The position numbers and the translations under genes were made by a program. From Diogma glabrata (taxonomy: Eukaryota; Arthropoda; Insecta; Diptera; Cylindrotomidae), in assembly GCA_963693315.1 (NCBI GenBank), contig OY856188.1, positions 190,083,897 through 190,147,896 on the forward strand: a stretch of 64,000 nt of DNA. The letters run 5' to 3'. Below the pieces are notes generated by a model. The model was given only the letters and a program-made list of their open reading frames with translations. It was not told where the DNA came from and did not search any database. How positions within the stretch are numbered: the stretch's first letter is position 1; every line of letters starts with the position of its first letter. This document shows positions 1 to 11,900 of this stretch, piece after piece.

Positions 1-785
1 ATTATAACTAGGTTATTACAATCATCCTCTAATCAGTCCAATGCAATTAAAATTTCTAAATATTCACTTAAACTATTGAACTTAGTATCAGATTTGCTAA
101 ATATTCACTTAAACTATTGTGAACTTAGTATCAGATTTTCTAAATATCGATTATAATAACATATTTATTTTTCCTTTAAACACATTAATTAATTTGGTTC
201 CTTTTACAGTGCTTTTAGCTCTGTGTTATTAACGTTTTAGAAAGCAAAATCAAGTCATAATATTACTATCACTAGAATAATGACTTAAATTATCGAAAAT
301 TAGAACTTTGAATATTCGCTTAACTAGAGAAATTTTTAATTATATTCTTTTTTTTTTATTTTTAACAATTTTTCTTAACAAATAAAAAAACTTGACCACT
401 TTCGTTAGTAGTTTACTACCGTCTGAATTTGCTATTTTTTCTAAGTTTTATGATTTTGAGGAAAAAATGGCAAGACTTTTTTACTTTTTGATGAGAAAAT
501 TTATTATGGAGTATAAAAAATTACGTATTTTTAAGAAATAATAATCCATTTCCGCCACTTGCAGACTAATTGAATAGGAATAACGAATGTTATTTTATTC
601 AAATATCACCGTTGAGGTAATTGTCCATAAAAACTTCATATATCATGAGAAAATTTTTTTAAAGAACAAAAGAAATAAGACTGCGAAGGTTTTGGACAGG
701 ATTTAAGAAATGCAAGTGGTAATGGTGTGAGAAAGGTAGTTACCATAGGGCAACAGGTATTATGGATAAATGGGATTTTCATTTC
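1..785. other. AT-rich stretch with a small tandem duplication
   Basis: I see no gene here. A unit of about 42 bp is repeated head to tail at 56-96 and 97-139 with a two-base insertion in the second copy. The rest is AT-rich sequence with homopolymer T tracts near 350. Confidence 0.6.
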
Positions 786-974
786 CTAACAAGCTGCGTT
801 CCGAAGCGGTTTGAGTAATACAAATTTAGTGAAATGATCAAGGACAATCAATATTACCGCATTCGCGAGTTTGGAACGGGGATACGGGCCCATGAAATCT
901 ATATATGTAAATTTTATGCTATTGTGCTGAGCGTACACCAAAAGATCGTTCTCTATATCATGAGTAAACGACAT
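786..974 (-). pseudogene. Ty3/Gypsy integrase core fragment
   Basis: A 62-residue open stretch carries a typical retroviral-type integrase core start: a D in FTYIDFMGPYPRS followed by LIVLDHFTKFVLLKP, which matches the first catalytic-Asp region of Gypsy integrases. The second Asp and the Glu are missing, and nothing downstream continues the domain, so it is a remnant. The gag-like fragment at 3099-3543 lies on the same strand and upstream in that orientation. The two may therefore be the ends of one decayed element whose middle was lost, but this is inference. Confidence 0.7.
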
Positions 975-2451
975 TTGTACACTACCTTGATCTGACTGCG
1001 TATTTATTACTTATTATACTTTAAACTTTTGTTGGTGGTAAAATATACCATAAGAGATACTTTAACACTGCCGTCTATATGTCCGTAGGTCCAAATCTGT
1101 CCGGTTTTTCAACGATACAGTTTGCCGAAACAACTTTGCACCAAGGAAAGAACCGTTAGACCCGTTTGACGTGCGTCAACTGAGGTCGTCAGGAGGATCA
1201 GAGAAAGTAAAGAAAACACTATTTAAATTCAAACTGATTCTGATTTTTATTTGTTCGAAAACTTTCTTTTATACAATTTTTGGATTTGCATTTTCATTTT
1301 CCTAATCCCCACTTAAATCAATCAATATATTTATTTCAAATTAATTATGTAGAAAATGCAATTCTAGCAAAATGTACATATAATATAATTTTGCTTAATT
1401 ACTTATTATTTTCCCCTTAATAAAATCTGTATCATCATATTTATTTACCTTTTGTTTTATTTAAAATTATTTAAAATTAGTTTCAATGTTTTGAAACATA
1501 ATATATGATGACACACTTTTATGATGACACACTTTGAATAATGTATAATTCATAAAGTTCATAAAACTTCGCTTACTTATAATTGTAAACATTTAAAATG
1601 TTGTTTACTAATTTATTATTATTTTGTTTTGATAAAAAGAAATTACGTCATGGGAATTCCTTTATAACTTATTATATGTGTTTTGATTTGGATAGGTAGA
1701 CGTAGTAGTATCTCTACACTATGGACGTTCAGTTACGAACTGAAATTGCTTTTCAGCTTTTAATGAATTGTATTGTTTCGTAAGACTTGTAATAAATTCC
1801 CGTAATAATTTTAAACTTGATTCTTCCGTAATAGGTTTGAGAAAATATGAATTTCTATAGCTCTCTCTTAATTATCGTAGTGTTTGATTAAACTACTCCA
1901 TACCTGCTCGTAGTTGGATGAAGTAAAAGATGCTCCATTAATAAAACGCCACTTTTGCCGCGACGCTAAATTATTTGACGGTGTGGGACGGGCCATTACC
2001 AAACAGTTCTTTTTTTACAACACAAAAACACAATTGACTTCACTAAACACAACATAGACAAAATCTTCTAAATAATTTCTTTTTTTATATTTTAATAATT
2101 TAATTATCTTCATGTTGTAAAAAAAACAATATAACCGAAATTTAGCAAATAAATAATAAATAAAATGAATTTACAGAAAAATAAATTAACAACAACTCTT
2201 TATTATTTAGTGTAATGGTGTTACTGGTAGTCTATTTTTGCTTTGGTTTCAGCCATATATTGCGATCCTCGTATTCCATCGAAAAATCGATGAAAGTCTA
2301 GCTAGTTCGTAATATGTTTGCATAGGCATATTTTTACCTGAACAATTGCTCTTTTTAATTGAGTTGTGAACTACTAGTATGTTTTTTACAGATATAGTTT
2401 GTGATTCGAGTAAATCAAATGGAATGATACCAGGTTTAATATAGTACATTT
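975..2451. other. No recognisable gene
   Basis: AT-rich sequence without supportable coding. A 16-bp unit (atgatgacacactttt) is duplicated near 1506-1537. I see nothing else of note. Confidence 0.5.
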
Positions 2452-2561
2452 CGTAACAAGTGGAGAAAGTAAGTTATTTCAGCATTGGTGAAAGTTTGCA
2501 CGAGCAATAGCGATTGCAAACAATTCACCAATTCTGAAATAACTTACTTTCTCCACGAGTT
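2452..2561. repeat. Imperfect hairpin, ~110 bp
   Basis: The arm beginning cgtaacaagtggagaaag is followed by its reverse complement ending in ctttctccacgagttacg. The core 23 bp (2460-2482 against 2535-2557) pair perfectly. The symmetry continues inward (attggtgaa against ttcaccaat) to a loop of about 14 bases. It marks a rearranged or foldback junction at the end of the fragment at 2544-2735. Confidence 0.75.
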
Positions 2562-2735
2562 ACGAACAGTGCTTTTCATAATTTCTCTTGTTATATATTT
2601 GTCTCTAGACTTGTTCGGTAGAAGCTCTAAATGAATATTTGCAGCAGCTTCATCAAATTCATTAGGTCCACCATCACTCAAGTCACTTGTAGGATCTTCC
2701 ATTTGTGTTTTGTTTCTGTTTCTGCTCTGAATCAA
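2544..2735 (-). pseudogene. Possible tyrosine-recombinase-like N-terminal fragment
   Basis: A 63-residue open stretch contains an acidic segment and ELLPNKSRDKYITREI. This resembles the opening of insect proteins related to Crypton/DIRS-type tyrosine recombinases, which often start with an LLP-KS-Y block. No catalytic part is present because the frame runs directly into the hairpin at 2452-2561. The identification rests on one short block and is weak. Confidence 0.3.
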
Positions 2736-3098
2736 TTTACAAGGAAGTTGAACAATGAACTGAAATAGTTTGTTTGACAGGAATCACTCGCGTACTTTGA
2801 TTTAAAAAAGAAAATTTGAGGCCAAAACTTCAGCAGTTACGATAAGTAATTGACAGCGGTTACGATATGAACTTATCTAAACTGCTTTGATATTGACAGC
2901 TTTCGCAACGCTAGACAATTAAAGCAAAGTGTACTTTTTAGAGAGAAATTATGAAAATATGTTTTTTAGCACCTTTATCTATTAAAATTTTAATTTGCTT
3001 ATTTAAGTATAGGTTATTTAAGATTTGATACGGTAAGAAGATTAGCCTTCCGCTTCTTAATCCTGAAATTCCCAAAAATTTATCTCTGTTGGGATTAG

Positions 3099-3543
3099 TT
3101 ATTCCAAGTTTTCATTCTCTAAACTATTTTCTTCATATTCTAAATTATTTTGGTTTGGATATATTTCATGATTGTTTATAATCTTTTTATTAAAGGGTTG
3201 CATAGACCTTAAATAGGGATCTACATTGTTTGATTTCCAATGTTGTTTTGAATTAATGAGACTTAAACTGTTTTGTTTTATTTTGTGTCTCGAAAACGTT
3301 TGGTTTTTTTCCATTAGATGCGTACAACTGTTAGTTAATGTTTATAGCCTGCCATGAAGCATTATACAAATAATTTTGCTTCGATAAAGTTTTAATGTTT
3401 TGAATGATTTCTTTTACTTTATTATAGTAAACATGAACGGATGTTGCGTCACCTTGTTTGGTAGACCACAACTTAGATTTGTAATAGGATAATTCTTGTC
3501 GATCCCCTGTAGAGTCCTTCGTCGGGCTCTGCAATCTTTCCAC
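3099..3543 (-). pseudogene. Decayed LTR-retrotransposon gag (Gypsy-like)
   Basis: Two open stretches in different frames (3331-3543, then 3099-3314) read as one gag relic. The first has a capsid-like helical segment (WSTKQGDATSVHVYYNKVKE). The second has a linker rich in Asn and Gln like that near the zinc-knuckle region of insect Gypsy gag, but no complete CCHC knuckle remains. A stop or frameshift near 3315-3330 separates them. The family assignment is by general resemblance only. Confidence 0.45.
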
Positions 3544-3697
3544 TTAATGTCACTTAATAAAACTGGTAGACTTACTTGTTGGTGGTGGTTATGTTCTCAT
3601 CTCCCTGCTTTTCACTTGATTGAAACACCCGAATGATTTTTCAAGATTTATTTATATAATCTTATTTTTTAATTACACTTATAGACTGAGAGCCCGC

Positions 3698-4221
3698 GAC
3701 GGCCAGACCTTCGTTATTTTATAAAAGCTGAAAGTTTCTCTGCGCATACCCCCTACTCAGGTAGGAACGATTAACAACATATGAAGTTTTGATCATAGTG
3801 GCTTTGGCAGGGATCAGATTCCAAAGGGGCCTCCAAAGTTTCGTGAAAGTATAAAAGCTAATTTTTTTATATATTATTCGGGATAGTATTAGAAGTCCCG
3901 TCACCCAATGCCAGACACTTACTATCGTGGAAACACCCTGCCAGACTCCCTTAAACTTTAAAGCTTAAGGGTGTCTGGCAGGGGGTTTCCACGATAGGAA
4001 GTGTCTGGCATTGGATGACGGGACTTCTAATACTATCCCGAAGAATATATAAAAAAATTAGCTTTTATACTTTCACGAAACTTTGGAGGCCCCTGTGGAA
4101 CCTGCTCCGTGCCAAAGCCACTATGATCCAAACTTCATATGTCGCTAATCGTTCCTACCTGAGTAGGGGGTATGCGCAGAGAAACTTTCAGCTTTTATAA
4201 AATAACGAAGGTCTGCCCGTC
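3698..4221. mobile_element. Foldback element, 524-bp near-perfect palindrome
   Basis: The left arm starts gacggccagaccttcgttat at 3698. The right arm ends with its complement, ataacgaaggtctgcccgtc, at 4221. The arms meet near 3958 with almost no loop (cttaaactttaaagcttaag). The apparent 61-codon open frames on either side are mirror images of each other and are not genes. No flanking duplication is evident. This is consistent with a foldback or hairpin-type non-autonomous DNA element. Confidence 0.85.
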
Positions 4222-4769
4222 TATTATTTTTTAGTTAAAACTTATTTTCTGATTGAAACTTATTTTTTGGTTAAAACCTATTTTAGGTTAAACCTAAACT
4301 TATACACTTATAATTTTATTTCAAACACTCGAAAAACGCACTTGTAACTTCCCGTAGATGCCCTCTTATTTCCGTCGTTAAATCGCGATATAGACTAACT
4401 AGAATCTCGTTATTCTAGTGTTATTTATTACAAATTTTGAATTGGCTTTGACCAATCAGAAATTTGCATCATAAATTATAAAATATTATTTCTCAAATAA
4501 CAAAGTGTTTTTCTCACATTAAACGTTGGGAAAAAATAGAAAATGCATCGTTTTCATTATCCTATGAATTTTTCATTATAGTTTGTCTGTCGTATTTTCT
4601 TTCATTCTAATGTGTTTTCATTTTAATGCATCTTGTCTTTTAATTCTGAGTAATTATGTTGAAACTGCTTTGGAATCAATTTTCTATGAGAAAGTCTTTT
4701 ATAGAAAAAGTGAAACTTTTGTTAGTTTCGCTGAAAAATGGGTTTTCGGTTGAGTTTATAATTGAATTG
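4222..4769. other. No recognisable gene
   Basis: AT-rich sequence after the palindrome. Short ttatttt(c/t)tgattaaaact repeats occur near 4230-4285. I see no supportable coding. Confidence 0.5.
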
Positions 4770-4943
4770 GAGATTGAAGGTTTATGTTCTGTCTGTGAAT
4801 GTGAATTTGTCTGGGAACGTAAATTGTTTGTGATTGAATCGTGTGAATTGTTGGAGAAACGGAGATTGAAGGTTTATGTTCTGTCTGTGAATGTGAATTT
4901 GTCTGGGAACGTAAATTGTTTGAGATTGAAGGTTTATGTTCTG
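4770..4943. repeat. Local tandem duplication
   Basis: A unit opening gagattgaaggtttatgttc begins at 4770, 4862 and 4922. The first two copies match over about 62 bp, and the third matches over about 22 bp. A 124-codon open frame across this block (4656-5030) consists largely of the repeated unit and shows no domain, so I do not call it a gene. Confidence 0.75.
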
Positions 4944-5222
4944 ATTTTGAATTATGGGAGTCTGGGCATGATCGTTGTTCTAGTGGTTTTTTGCTACAAT
5001 GTAGCGAGTCTAATGTTTGTCTTATTTTAGGATCGCTACACCCCTAAGGCCTAAAGATTCTACAAGAATTATTTTAATCTCTTTAAAATTTTGAGGATTG
5101 CCGGCCAGACATAGGCTTTCCCTTCGATTTTGTTACTAATTGCTTGCAATTATAAAATATATTGCTGTTTATTATCAATTGGAGTGAAAATTTCTCAAGT
5201 GGATCGGAAAAAACATGAACTG

Positions 5223-5677
5223 CGAATTTTTTAGCAAAAATTGGTAAGTCGGTTAATTTAATGTATCTAAAATTAATACCAAGTTTTAAATTTCAAAAAA
5301 AAATTTTATTCATAAGTTATACGCCTTCAAAGTTTTTGATGGCTTCGTGTTTATATTTCGATATCTCCTGATGGAACAAATGAAATTTATATAATTAATG
5401 TTGTCCATTGAAGCACCTTTGTGGAAATTCATTTTAAAAAATAAATAAAAACGACTTTGTCTTTTCCACTTAAAAATTTGTTAAATTTATTAAAACTATT
5501 ATATTTTATGTCGACCGGTTTCGTATTTTAGTCTTGATAATGTATTAAAATACGAAACCGGTCGACATAAAATATAATAATTTTAATAAATTTAACAAAT
5601 TTTTAAGTGGAAAAGACAAAGTCGTTTTATTTATTTTTTAAAATGAAACTTAGTTTTAGTACAGTGAAAATTCTAAA
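5223..5677 (+). repeat. Left inverted-repeat arm of the 3.4-kb unit
   Basis: It pairs with 8432-8605. The arm is lengthened here by a hairpin insertion (about 5391-5647), which is absent from the other arm. Confidence 0.75.
5391..5647. mobile_element. Hairpin MITE inserted in the left arm
   Basis: Sequences at 5430-5525 and 5546-5645 are reverse complements (cattttaaaaaataaataaa outward, cgaaaccggtcgacataaaa near the loop), with one indel. The loop is about 15 bases. Compared with the uninterrupted opposite arm, the insertion interrupts aaatgaaa-tta, and aaatgaaa occurs on both sides as a probable 8-bp target duplication. Confidence 0.7.
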
Positions 5678-6186
5678 TATATGTAAATATCATATTTTCT
5701 TTGTAAAAATGGAGCGCTTCACTGAGAAAAATCATGTAAAAGCAAATAAATATACATATAGTTTTAAAAAAATATGCATATAGTTTTTACGCAAAAAGTA
5801 TTGCTTTTAGGAATAAACAGATAGTTTGTTCGTTTTTAATAATATTTTTTTGGATAGTTTTGTTGATAAAAATAAAGAAACAGTTTATCAGTTTTAAAAA
5901 GTAACTTTTCATTAATACAAATAAGTTTATTAAAGTTTATAAAAGATACTTTAAATAACTATTTCTTTGTTTTTAAGAGATTTATTTTTTATTTTATGTA
6001 GAGTTGTGAAATTTTCCCCAGTTTTCTAAATTTAAAATTAAAAACATTCCCAATACAGTTTTATTCATTATAATTTTATTTTATTATTTATTCACATTTT
6101 GACAGAGATTACTAAATCACAATATGAAGTAATTATGTAATAATATTTAAGTATAAAGTTATTATATTTCACGCTAATGTGTGTAT

Positions 6187-7651
6187 TTACCTGTGCATTA
6201 GATTTAGTAATAGGCAACTCAAAAAATACTGTTCTAGAAACAACCATACGTTTTTACTTATTATCGAATATTTTGAATTAAATACAAAAATGAGCTTAAT
6301 GACAACGTCTAGGCATTTTTGGAAACTCATTAGTTTGTATTTAAGGCCATCGCTGTACACGTAAAAATGTGTAAGCTTCGTTATATCAGATCCTACCACA
6401 ATTATTGATGGTTGAAGTTTAATTTTTTTTTCATAATAACTATTTCGCCGTTTCTCTAATTGAGGATTGATGTCGTTTAACGATGTAACATGAAGTAGAA
6501 AGTCATTCTGTGAATCGCTAATGGTAGGTTTATTTGTTTTAGATATGCGACTGGGTTGCATTATTGCATGAATAATCAACGTTATTATACAATCCTTTGA
6601 ATCTGAAAAGCAAACAAATAAGATTAGTGTACATATAAAGTTAAACAGATATTATCATATACAGACTTTTGTCGTCATATTGGCTGTTTTTAGTTTGGAG
6701 AATAAATTTAAATTGGCCTTATCTTTAATTTTAGTTTTGGCGTATTTTATGAAAGTATCAGTAAACGATTCAAATTTTTCTAAAAGATTATCTTTTTTCC
6801 CCGGATGTAAATAATTAAAATTTATTTCAATCTGTAAATATAAATAAATGAATGTATTTCAATTCAGTTACCTTTTAAGTATGTCTTTCAAACTCACAAG
6901 TTGATAACCAAAACTGTTATCGTACAATGGCCACAAATTAAAAAAGTCAGATACTGAAGATTTTGACCTTATAAAACTGGTTTTCGATTGCTTGCAGTTT
7001 TTTCCCAGAAGTCACATACTTTATCCCATAGACTAAAGTTTGAATTCAACCAAATTTTTAATTGGTTAAATTGATCTACATAATAATTAATATAATCTTA
7101 GAGTTTTTCAAAACTTGAAATTGTATATCAGAAATATTTTAAACAATTTATACCTATAGGCAGTAGCTCTGTTGAGTTATTTTGTCGAATACTATTGTCG
7201 TTTGACAGAACGACATAATTTCAGAATATGAATCTTGATTATTTGAATATTTTTTTCGTTTATTTATCAAATTTACATATCTATGGTAAATTTTTCCACC
7301 ATAAATTTTTATTTTCTGCAAACCTTTTTCTTTAATTGAAGTTCTGTAATACGTTTCCTGTAAACATATATGATATATTAAATGTTTTAATTTTTGTTTA
7401 TAGCAATTATCTTACAATATTTTCATTTGGAAATAACACTTTTATTTGGTTGGTGCATTCCTCAAAATTTGTTGGTGATATTTGTTGTTGTGTTGCTATC
7501 AAATAGTCAACCGTTAAATGAACTTTTGCACATTAGACAAATCACTTAAATTGGTGATAGTGGTTGCTCTTATTTTTAACTTTGTCGGACAAACCCCATT
7601 CGTTAAATAATAACCCGGCGTCTTGATTTATGTAATCTTGATCCGATTGTT
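6187..7651 (-). pseudogene. Multi-exon gene of the 'SAMD3-like' transposon-associated family, decayed
   Basis: The gene can be followed through about six coding blocks. 7417-7651 is an N-terminal block with a SAM-like segment (GLLFNEWGLSD). The later blocks are 7154-7357, 6898-7075, 6663-6831 and 6187-6602. Splice sites are visible: GTAAGA/TTTACAG between 7416 and 7358, GTGAGT/ATTTACAG between 6897 and 6832, and GTATAT/TTTTCAG between 6662 and 6603. Motifs include GGKIYHRYVNL, FSLWDKVCDFWEK, SFGYQL/IEINFNYLHPGKK and the C-terminal block HFYVYSDGLKYK...NVWLFLEQYFLS. These match, from memory, uncharacterised arthropod, cnidarian and fish proteins often named 'sterile alpha motif domain-containing protein 3-like'. 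No catalytic site is known to me. Frame breaks in the N-terminal block, near 7170-7200 and near 6975 make this copy non-functional. The function of the family is unknown. The inverted repeats around it suggest it belongs to a transposon. Confidence 0.7.
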
Positions 7652-8431
7652 CTGAACAAAAAATAAATTCACTTAGTTCTATAGATTGGTACATATTAAT
7701 AAGCTTTACCAAAAACTATACTAAAAATGGAATACAATTTCACAATATTTGCCTAGAATATAAATATTTCACTTTTAAAGAATAAATTCTAATTCTAATA
7801 AATGTAAAACACGAACAAATGAAGACTACAAATAAAACTCAGTTCTTATTTTTGTGACAAATATTATTTAGCTAACGGGATATTTACAGCAATTGCGTTT
7901 CGGTAGATTTCGTATAACAAATATACAAAAGATCGCACAATTATTAAAAACCCATTTATTATTAACCAACAAAACGTTTTTAGTTACAACTAACAAAAAT
8001 CAAATAGAAAAATCATTTAAAATTAAAAGATATCTTGTAAATTTAAAAAAAAATATTTTAATAACATTTAAAAGCAAATTAGTCCTATCTAAAGATAGTT
8101 CTTAAAAACAAATAAATAGTTTTTAATTTTAACAAGACTTTCAACTTTTTGAAATTAAAAGATGGTTTATTTGAATATAGAAAACTAAATTTTTCTCAGT
8201 GTGCATACATAAAAACTATTATCATAACATAACCATTAAAGAATTTTTTTTGTTTTCATAATTATCATCTTGATTATATGTTGTTGAATACACGTTAATT
8301 TAAAATCATCTGCAGCGTTGAGAAGTCCTTGAGTTTCCTATTTGTTTATTGCTAATGGCGATTTTTATGACCCAAAATTTAATTTTTTTAATTACGTAAT
8401 TTTTTCTATAAAATATCAACCAATCTTAGAA
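7652..8431. other. AT-rich, no recognisable gene
   Basis: This lies between the first visible exon of the SAM-like gene and the right inverted-repeat arm. A 70-codon plus-strand frame at 7893-8105 is Lys/Asn/Ile/Leu-rich low-complexity sequence and is not supported as coding. The gene's 5' exon or promoter may lie here, but I cannot identify it. Confidence 0.45.
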
Positions 8432-8605
8432 TTTTCACTGTACTAAAACTAAATTTCATTTGTTCCATCAGGAGATATCGAAATATAAACACGAAGCCAT
8501 CAAAAACATTGAAGGTGTATAACTCATAAATAAGGCTTGAAACTTGGTATTAATTTTAGATATATTAAATTAACCGACTTACCAATTTTCGCTAAAAAAT
8601 CACGT
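8432..8605 (-). repeat. Right inverted-repeat arm of the 3.4-kb unit
   Basis: It is the reverse complement of 5223-5390 plus 5650-5677. The outermost matched bases are attttttagc...aaaattgg. It abuts the ATT-rich 3' tail of the LINE that begins near 8640. Confidence 0.75.
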
Positions 8606-8964
8606 TTAAAAAGTAGAATTTTTGTAATAAAACTCAGAATCATAATAATATAATAATAACATTCTTTATAACATATATAAGTGTACAACTTATTTACATA
8701 TGTCTATTGGTATTTCCATCCTAGATTTTATTGAGATATTTAACTCAGTTCAAATGAAAATTTTAATTGTGGCTTAGATCTATTAACTATTTACATCTAT
8801 AATAAACGAAAAGTAAGAATCAAAGCTTTTAATTATGATTTAAGAAACAGAATAATTATAAATTCAAAACAAATAATTATATAATTCAAACAAAATAAAA
8901 ATTTAATATAAATAAAAAATTAATTAACCAATTTCCTTATACTCACTACAAATCATTAAAAATT

Positions 8965-11900
8965 TCAATATAAATTTCTCTTCCCAAAGTGAAGCCGAAA
9001 ATGACTTTCATATTGTTTTTTGAAATTTCCCGATGTTCCCGACAATTTAACATGAGACGGCAAAGAATTCCACAGTGACACTCCTCTGTTAAATATTGAT
9101 TTATTTAGAATTTTTGTTTTATTTTTTGGTAGCATCAAATTATTTAATCGACTTGACCTTAATTTAATCAATTTATTTGCAAGATATTGAGGCTCATTGT
9201 TGTTTAATATATTCTGAATAAAAAGACACGCCTGAAAATCAAAAAATTCTCGCAAAGTACATCCCAATAATGCTCTCGAATATATTGATACATGATCAAA
9301 TTTACGCAAACCGAAAACATACCTTATGCAAGTGTTAAAAAGCAGTTGTAATTTTTCAAAACATTTTTCTTGCATACCATATAGAGTAGTTAGACAATAA
9401 ATAAAATGTGGTTTTATATAAGTATCAAAAAACTTTAGTCTTAGTTCTGTTTTCGCAAATTTAGTGGTAGACCATAATTTACGAAGCATAAAATTTATTT
9501 TTTGACTAACCAAACTTATATGATCTTCCCATTCAAGACGATTATTTATAATAACGCCAAGATTTTTTACTTTTTCAACAAAAGGTATGACTTCAGCATT
9601 TAGTTTGATTGTTGGTGCTAAGGATGAATCAACATGTTTATTAGTTATAAGCATACATTGAGTTTTAGTCCCGTTTAATTTTAAGCAGTTTTCCCTTGAC
9701 CATTCTAAAATTCTATCAATTTCTTCATTTAATTTCTGAGCACACAAACTAATTTCATCGAATTTACAAAATAAGTATATCTGCAAATCATCTGCATAAA
9801 GATGATATTTACAATATTTCAACTTATCAGAAATATCATTAATATACAAAGCAAAGAGAACGGGTCCCAAAACAGAACCCTGTGGTACTCCTGCATCTTT
9901 AAATAGCAAATTTGAGACTTTAGTTCCGTTGTAGACAATTTGTGATCGATTAGATAAATAGCACATGATAAGAGCGCAAGCTGAACGATGAAAACGAAAT
10001 AATCTGTTAAGCTTTTTAATAAGTAGTGTGTGATTGATACAATCAAATGCCTTGCTGAAGTCAAATAATGTCAATATTGTAGCATTTCCTTCGTTTAACT
10101 CCCTCCTTATATCATCTACAACGTTTAAGACAGCTGTTGCCGTGCTAAAGTGTGGTCTGTATGCAGATTGAAATTTATTAAGCATACTATTATTATTTAG
10201 AAAAAAAATTATTTGGTTTAAAATTACTCTTTCACAAACTTTTGAAAGTGCAGGAAGTATACTTATCGGACGGTAATCCGCTAAAGATTTAGGATTTTTT
10301 GTTTTTTCTAATGGAACAATTTTAGCAGATTTTCAACAATTTGGAAAAACACTAGATGTTAATACTTGATTAAAAATATAAAGCAAGCATTTACCTATTA
10401 TTGGAAATATGATTTTAATAAATTTGAGTGGTATAAGATCTAATCCTATAGCATCAGATTTAATTGACACAAGTGCATTATGCAGTTCCAACATATCAAT
10501 ATTTCTAAAGGCAAACGCATCGTCAACTGTTCCTAACTCTTCATTTAATTCAACAGTTACCTCGTTATCTATTATAGGAACCTGACAGAAATATTCATTT
10601 AGCTCATCTAGGTCGCAATTAATCATATTTTCATCTTTAATATTTTTACCTAGGCCATGATTATTAATTCTCTTCCAGAACTCCTTTGGAGGGAGTTTAG
10701 GATCTAAATGAGTACCAAGATAATTTTCCTTCGCCCTTTTAATCATATTATTGACATTATTTCTTAATTTTTTATAGCTACTAAAGGACTCTTCAGTACG
10801 TAACCTTTTCCAGGATTTATATGCAAAATCTCGAAGATTCAAGCTGTAAAAAATATCTGAATTCATCCAAGGTGGGACGTCGACGGTTTTGTTAAAACGA
10901 GAAATGGGAACAAAGTTTTCGTACACTTCCAAAACTAAATTATTGAAAATCCTGAGTTGTTCCTCAACATCTGTAGTATTTGAAATTTGATACCACGGTA
11001 AGGAGCTGCAGTAATCAAACATAGCCAGGCCATCAATTTTGTTGTAGTTTCTAAATTCAGCTTTTGCATTATCTGAATTTTCAATTGTTTTGTATGAAAA
11101 GTATATGAAGTCATGGTCCGCAAATCCCACAGAAATTTGATTTTAAAAATTGTATTTTATCAGTATTACTGATGACATGATCTAACAGAGACGGTTCAGC
11201 GCGAACAGGGAAGTGGGTTGGCTCTTCTGTGTTTTTAACTTGAAGAGATAATCTGTCCAATAAATTGACATATTTTCGAACTTGATTAGTTTTTTTCAGA
11301 AGATTGTAATTAAAATCACCACATATAATAATATCAGAGAACATTGTAGAATAATTAGACAGTATTGAATCTAGATCACTTATACAATCCATACCAGGAG
11401 GTTTGTAAACTAAACCGAATAATATTTTTTGATATTTTAGTTTTAGATTTAACAGAACGATTTCTAAGTTTGGTTTACATTCCACCAAAGTTATAGTAAA
11501 AGCAATTGACGACTTTACATATATACATATTCCACCTCCTTTATCACGATGCCGATCATTCCTAAACAATTTAAAACCAGGTATTTGAATCACTGCATCG
11601 GATATATGATCCCTAATTCGAGTTTCAACAACACATATAGGCCAATAGAATAACGGAAAAAGATATGACTTACGTGTTGTTGCTCGTAAAAGGTCAGAAA
11701 TTTTTTTAATCTCTGGGGTAGGGTACTCACATAATGGACATGCCGAGTCCACTCGTCCGGCACCTGGGGACTGGAGTTATGCAACTAAGTGTGCTGGAAA
11801 TTTTTTTTTGCTTCCTGGTAAGCGATTTAACTCGTAAATGGTGCACTTTAGGATACTGGTGCCGTAGAACTTTTTTGCTCCTTAAATGTTTTTCTATAAC

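Larger units (their letters stand above)
5223..8605. mobile_element. 3.4-kb unit with long inverted repeats, unclassified
   Basis: The segment at about 5223-5390 plus 5650-5677 is repeated in reverse complement at 8432-8605. Shared blocks include ttggtaagtcggttaattta, tggcttcgtgtttatatttc and gatatctcctgatggaacaa. The arms bracket a multi-exon minus-strand gene (6187-7651). This is the layout of a DNA transposon with long terminal inverted repeats. No target duplication is clear at the outer ends, so two unrelated copies of a shorter repeat in opposite orientation remain possible. Confidence 0.55.

Noticed and set aside
3719..4200. Two similar 61-residue open frames on opposite strands
   Set aside because: They are the same sequence read from the two arms of the palindrome. 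They have no domain and no independent support.
4656..5030. A 124-codon open frame rich in Leu, Val and Cys
   Set aside because: It is built from a local tandem duplication and shows no recognisable domain, so chance is likely.
7893..8105. A 70-codon Lys/Asn-rich frame next to the SAM-like gene
   Set aside because: AT-biased composition, no domain and no splice context.
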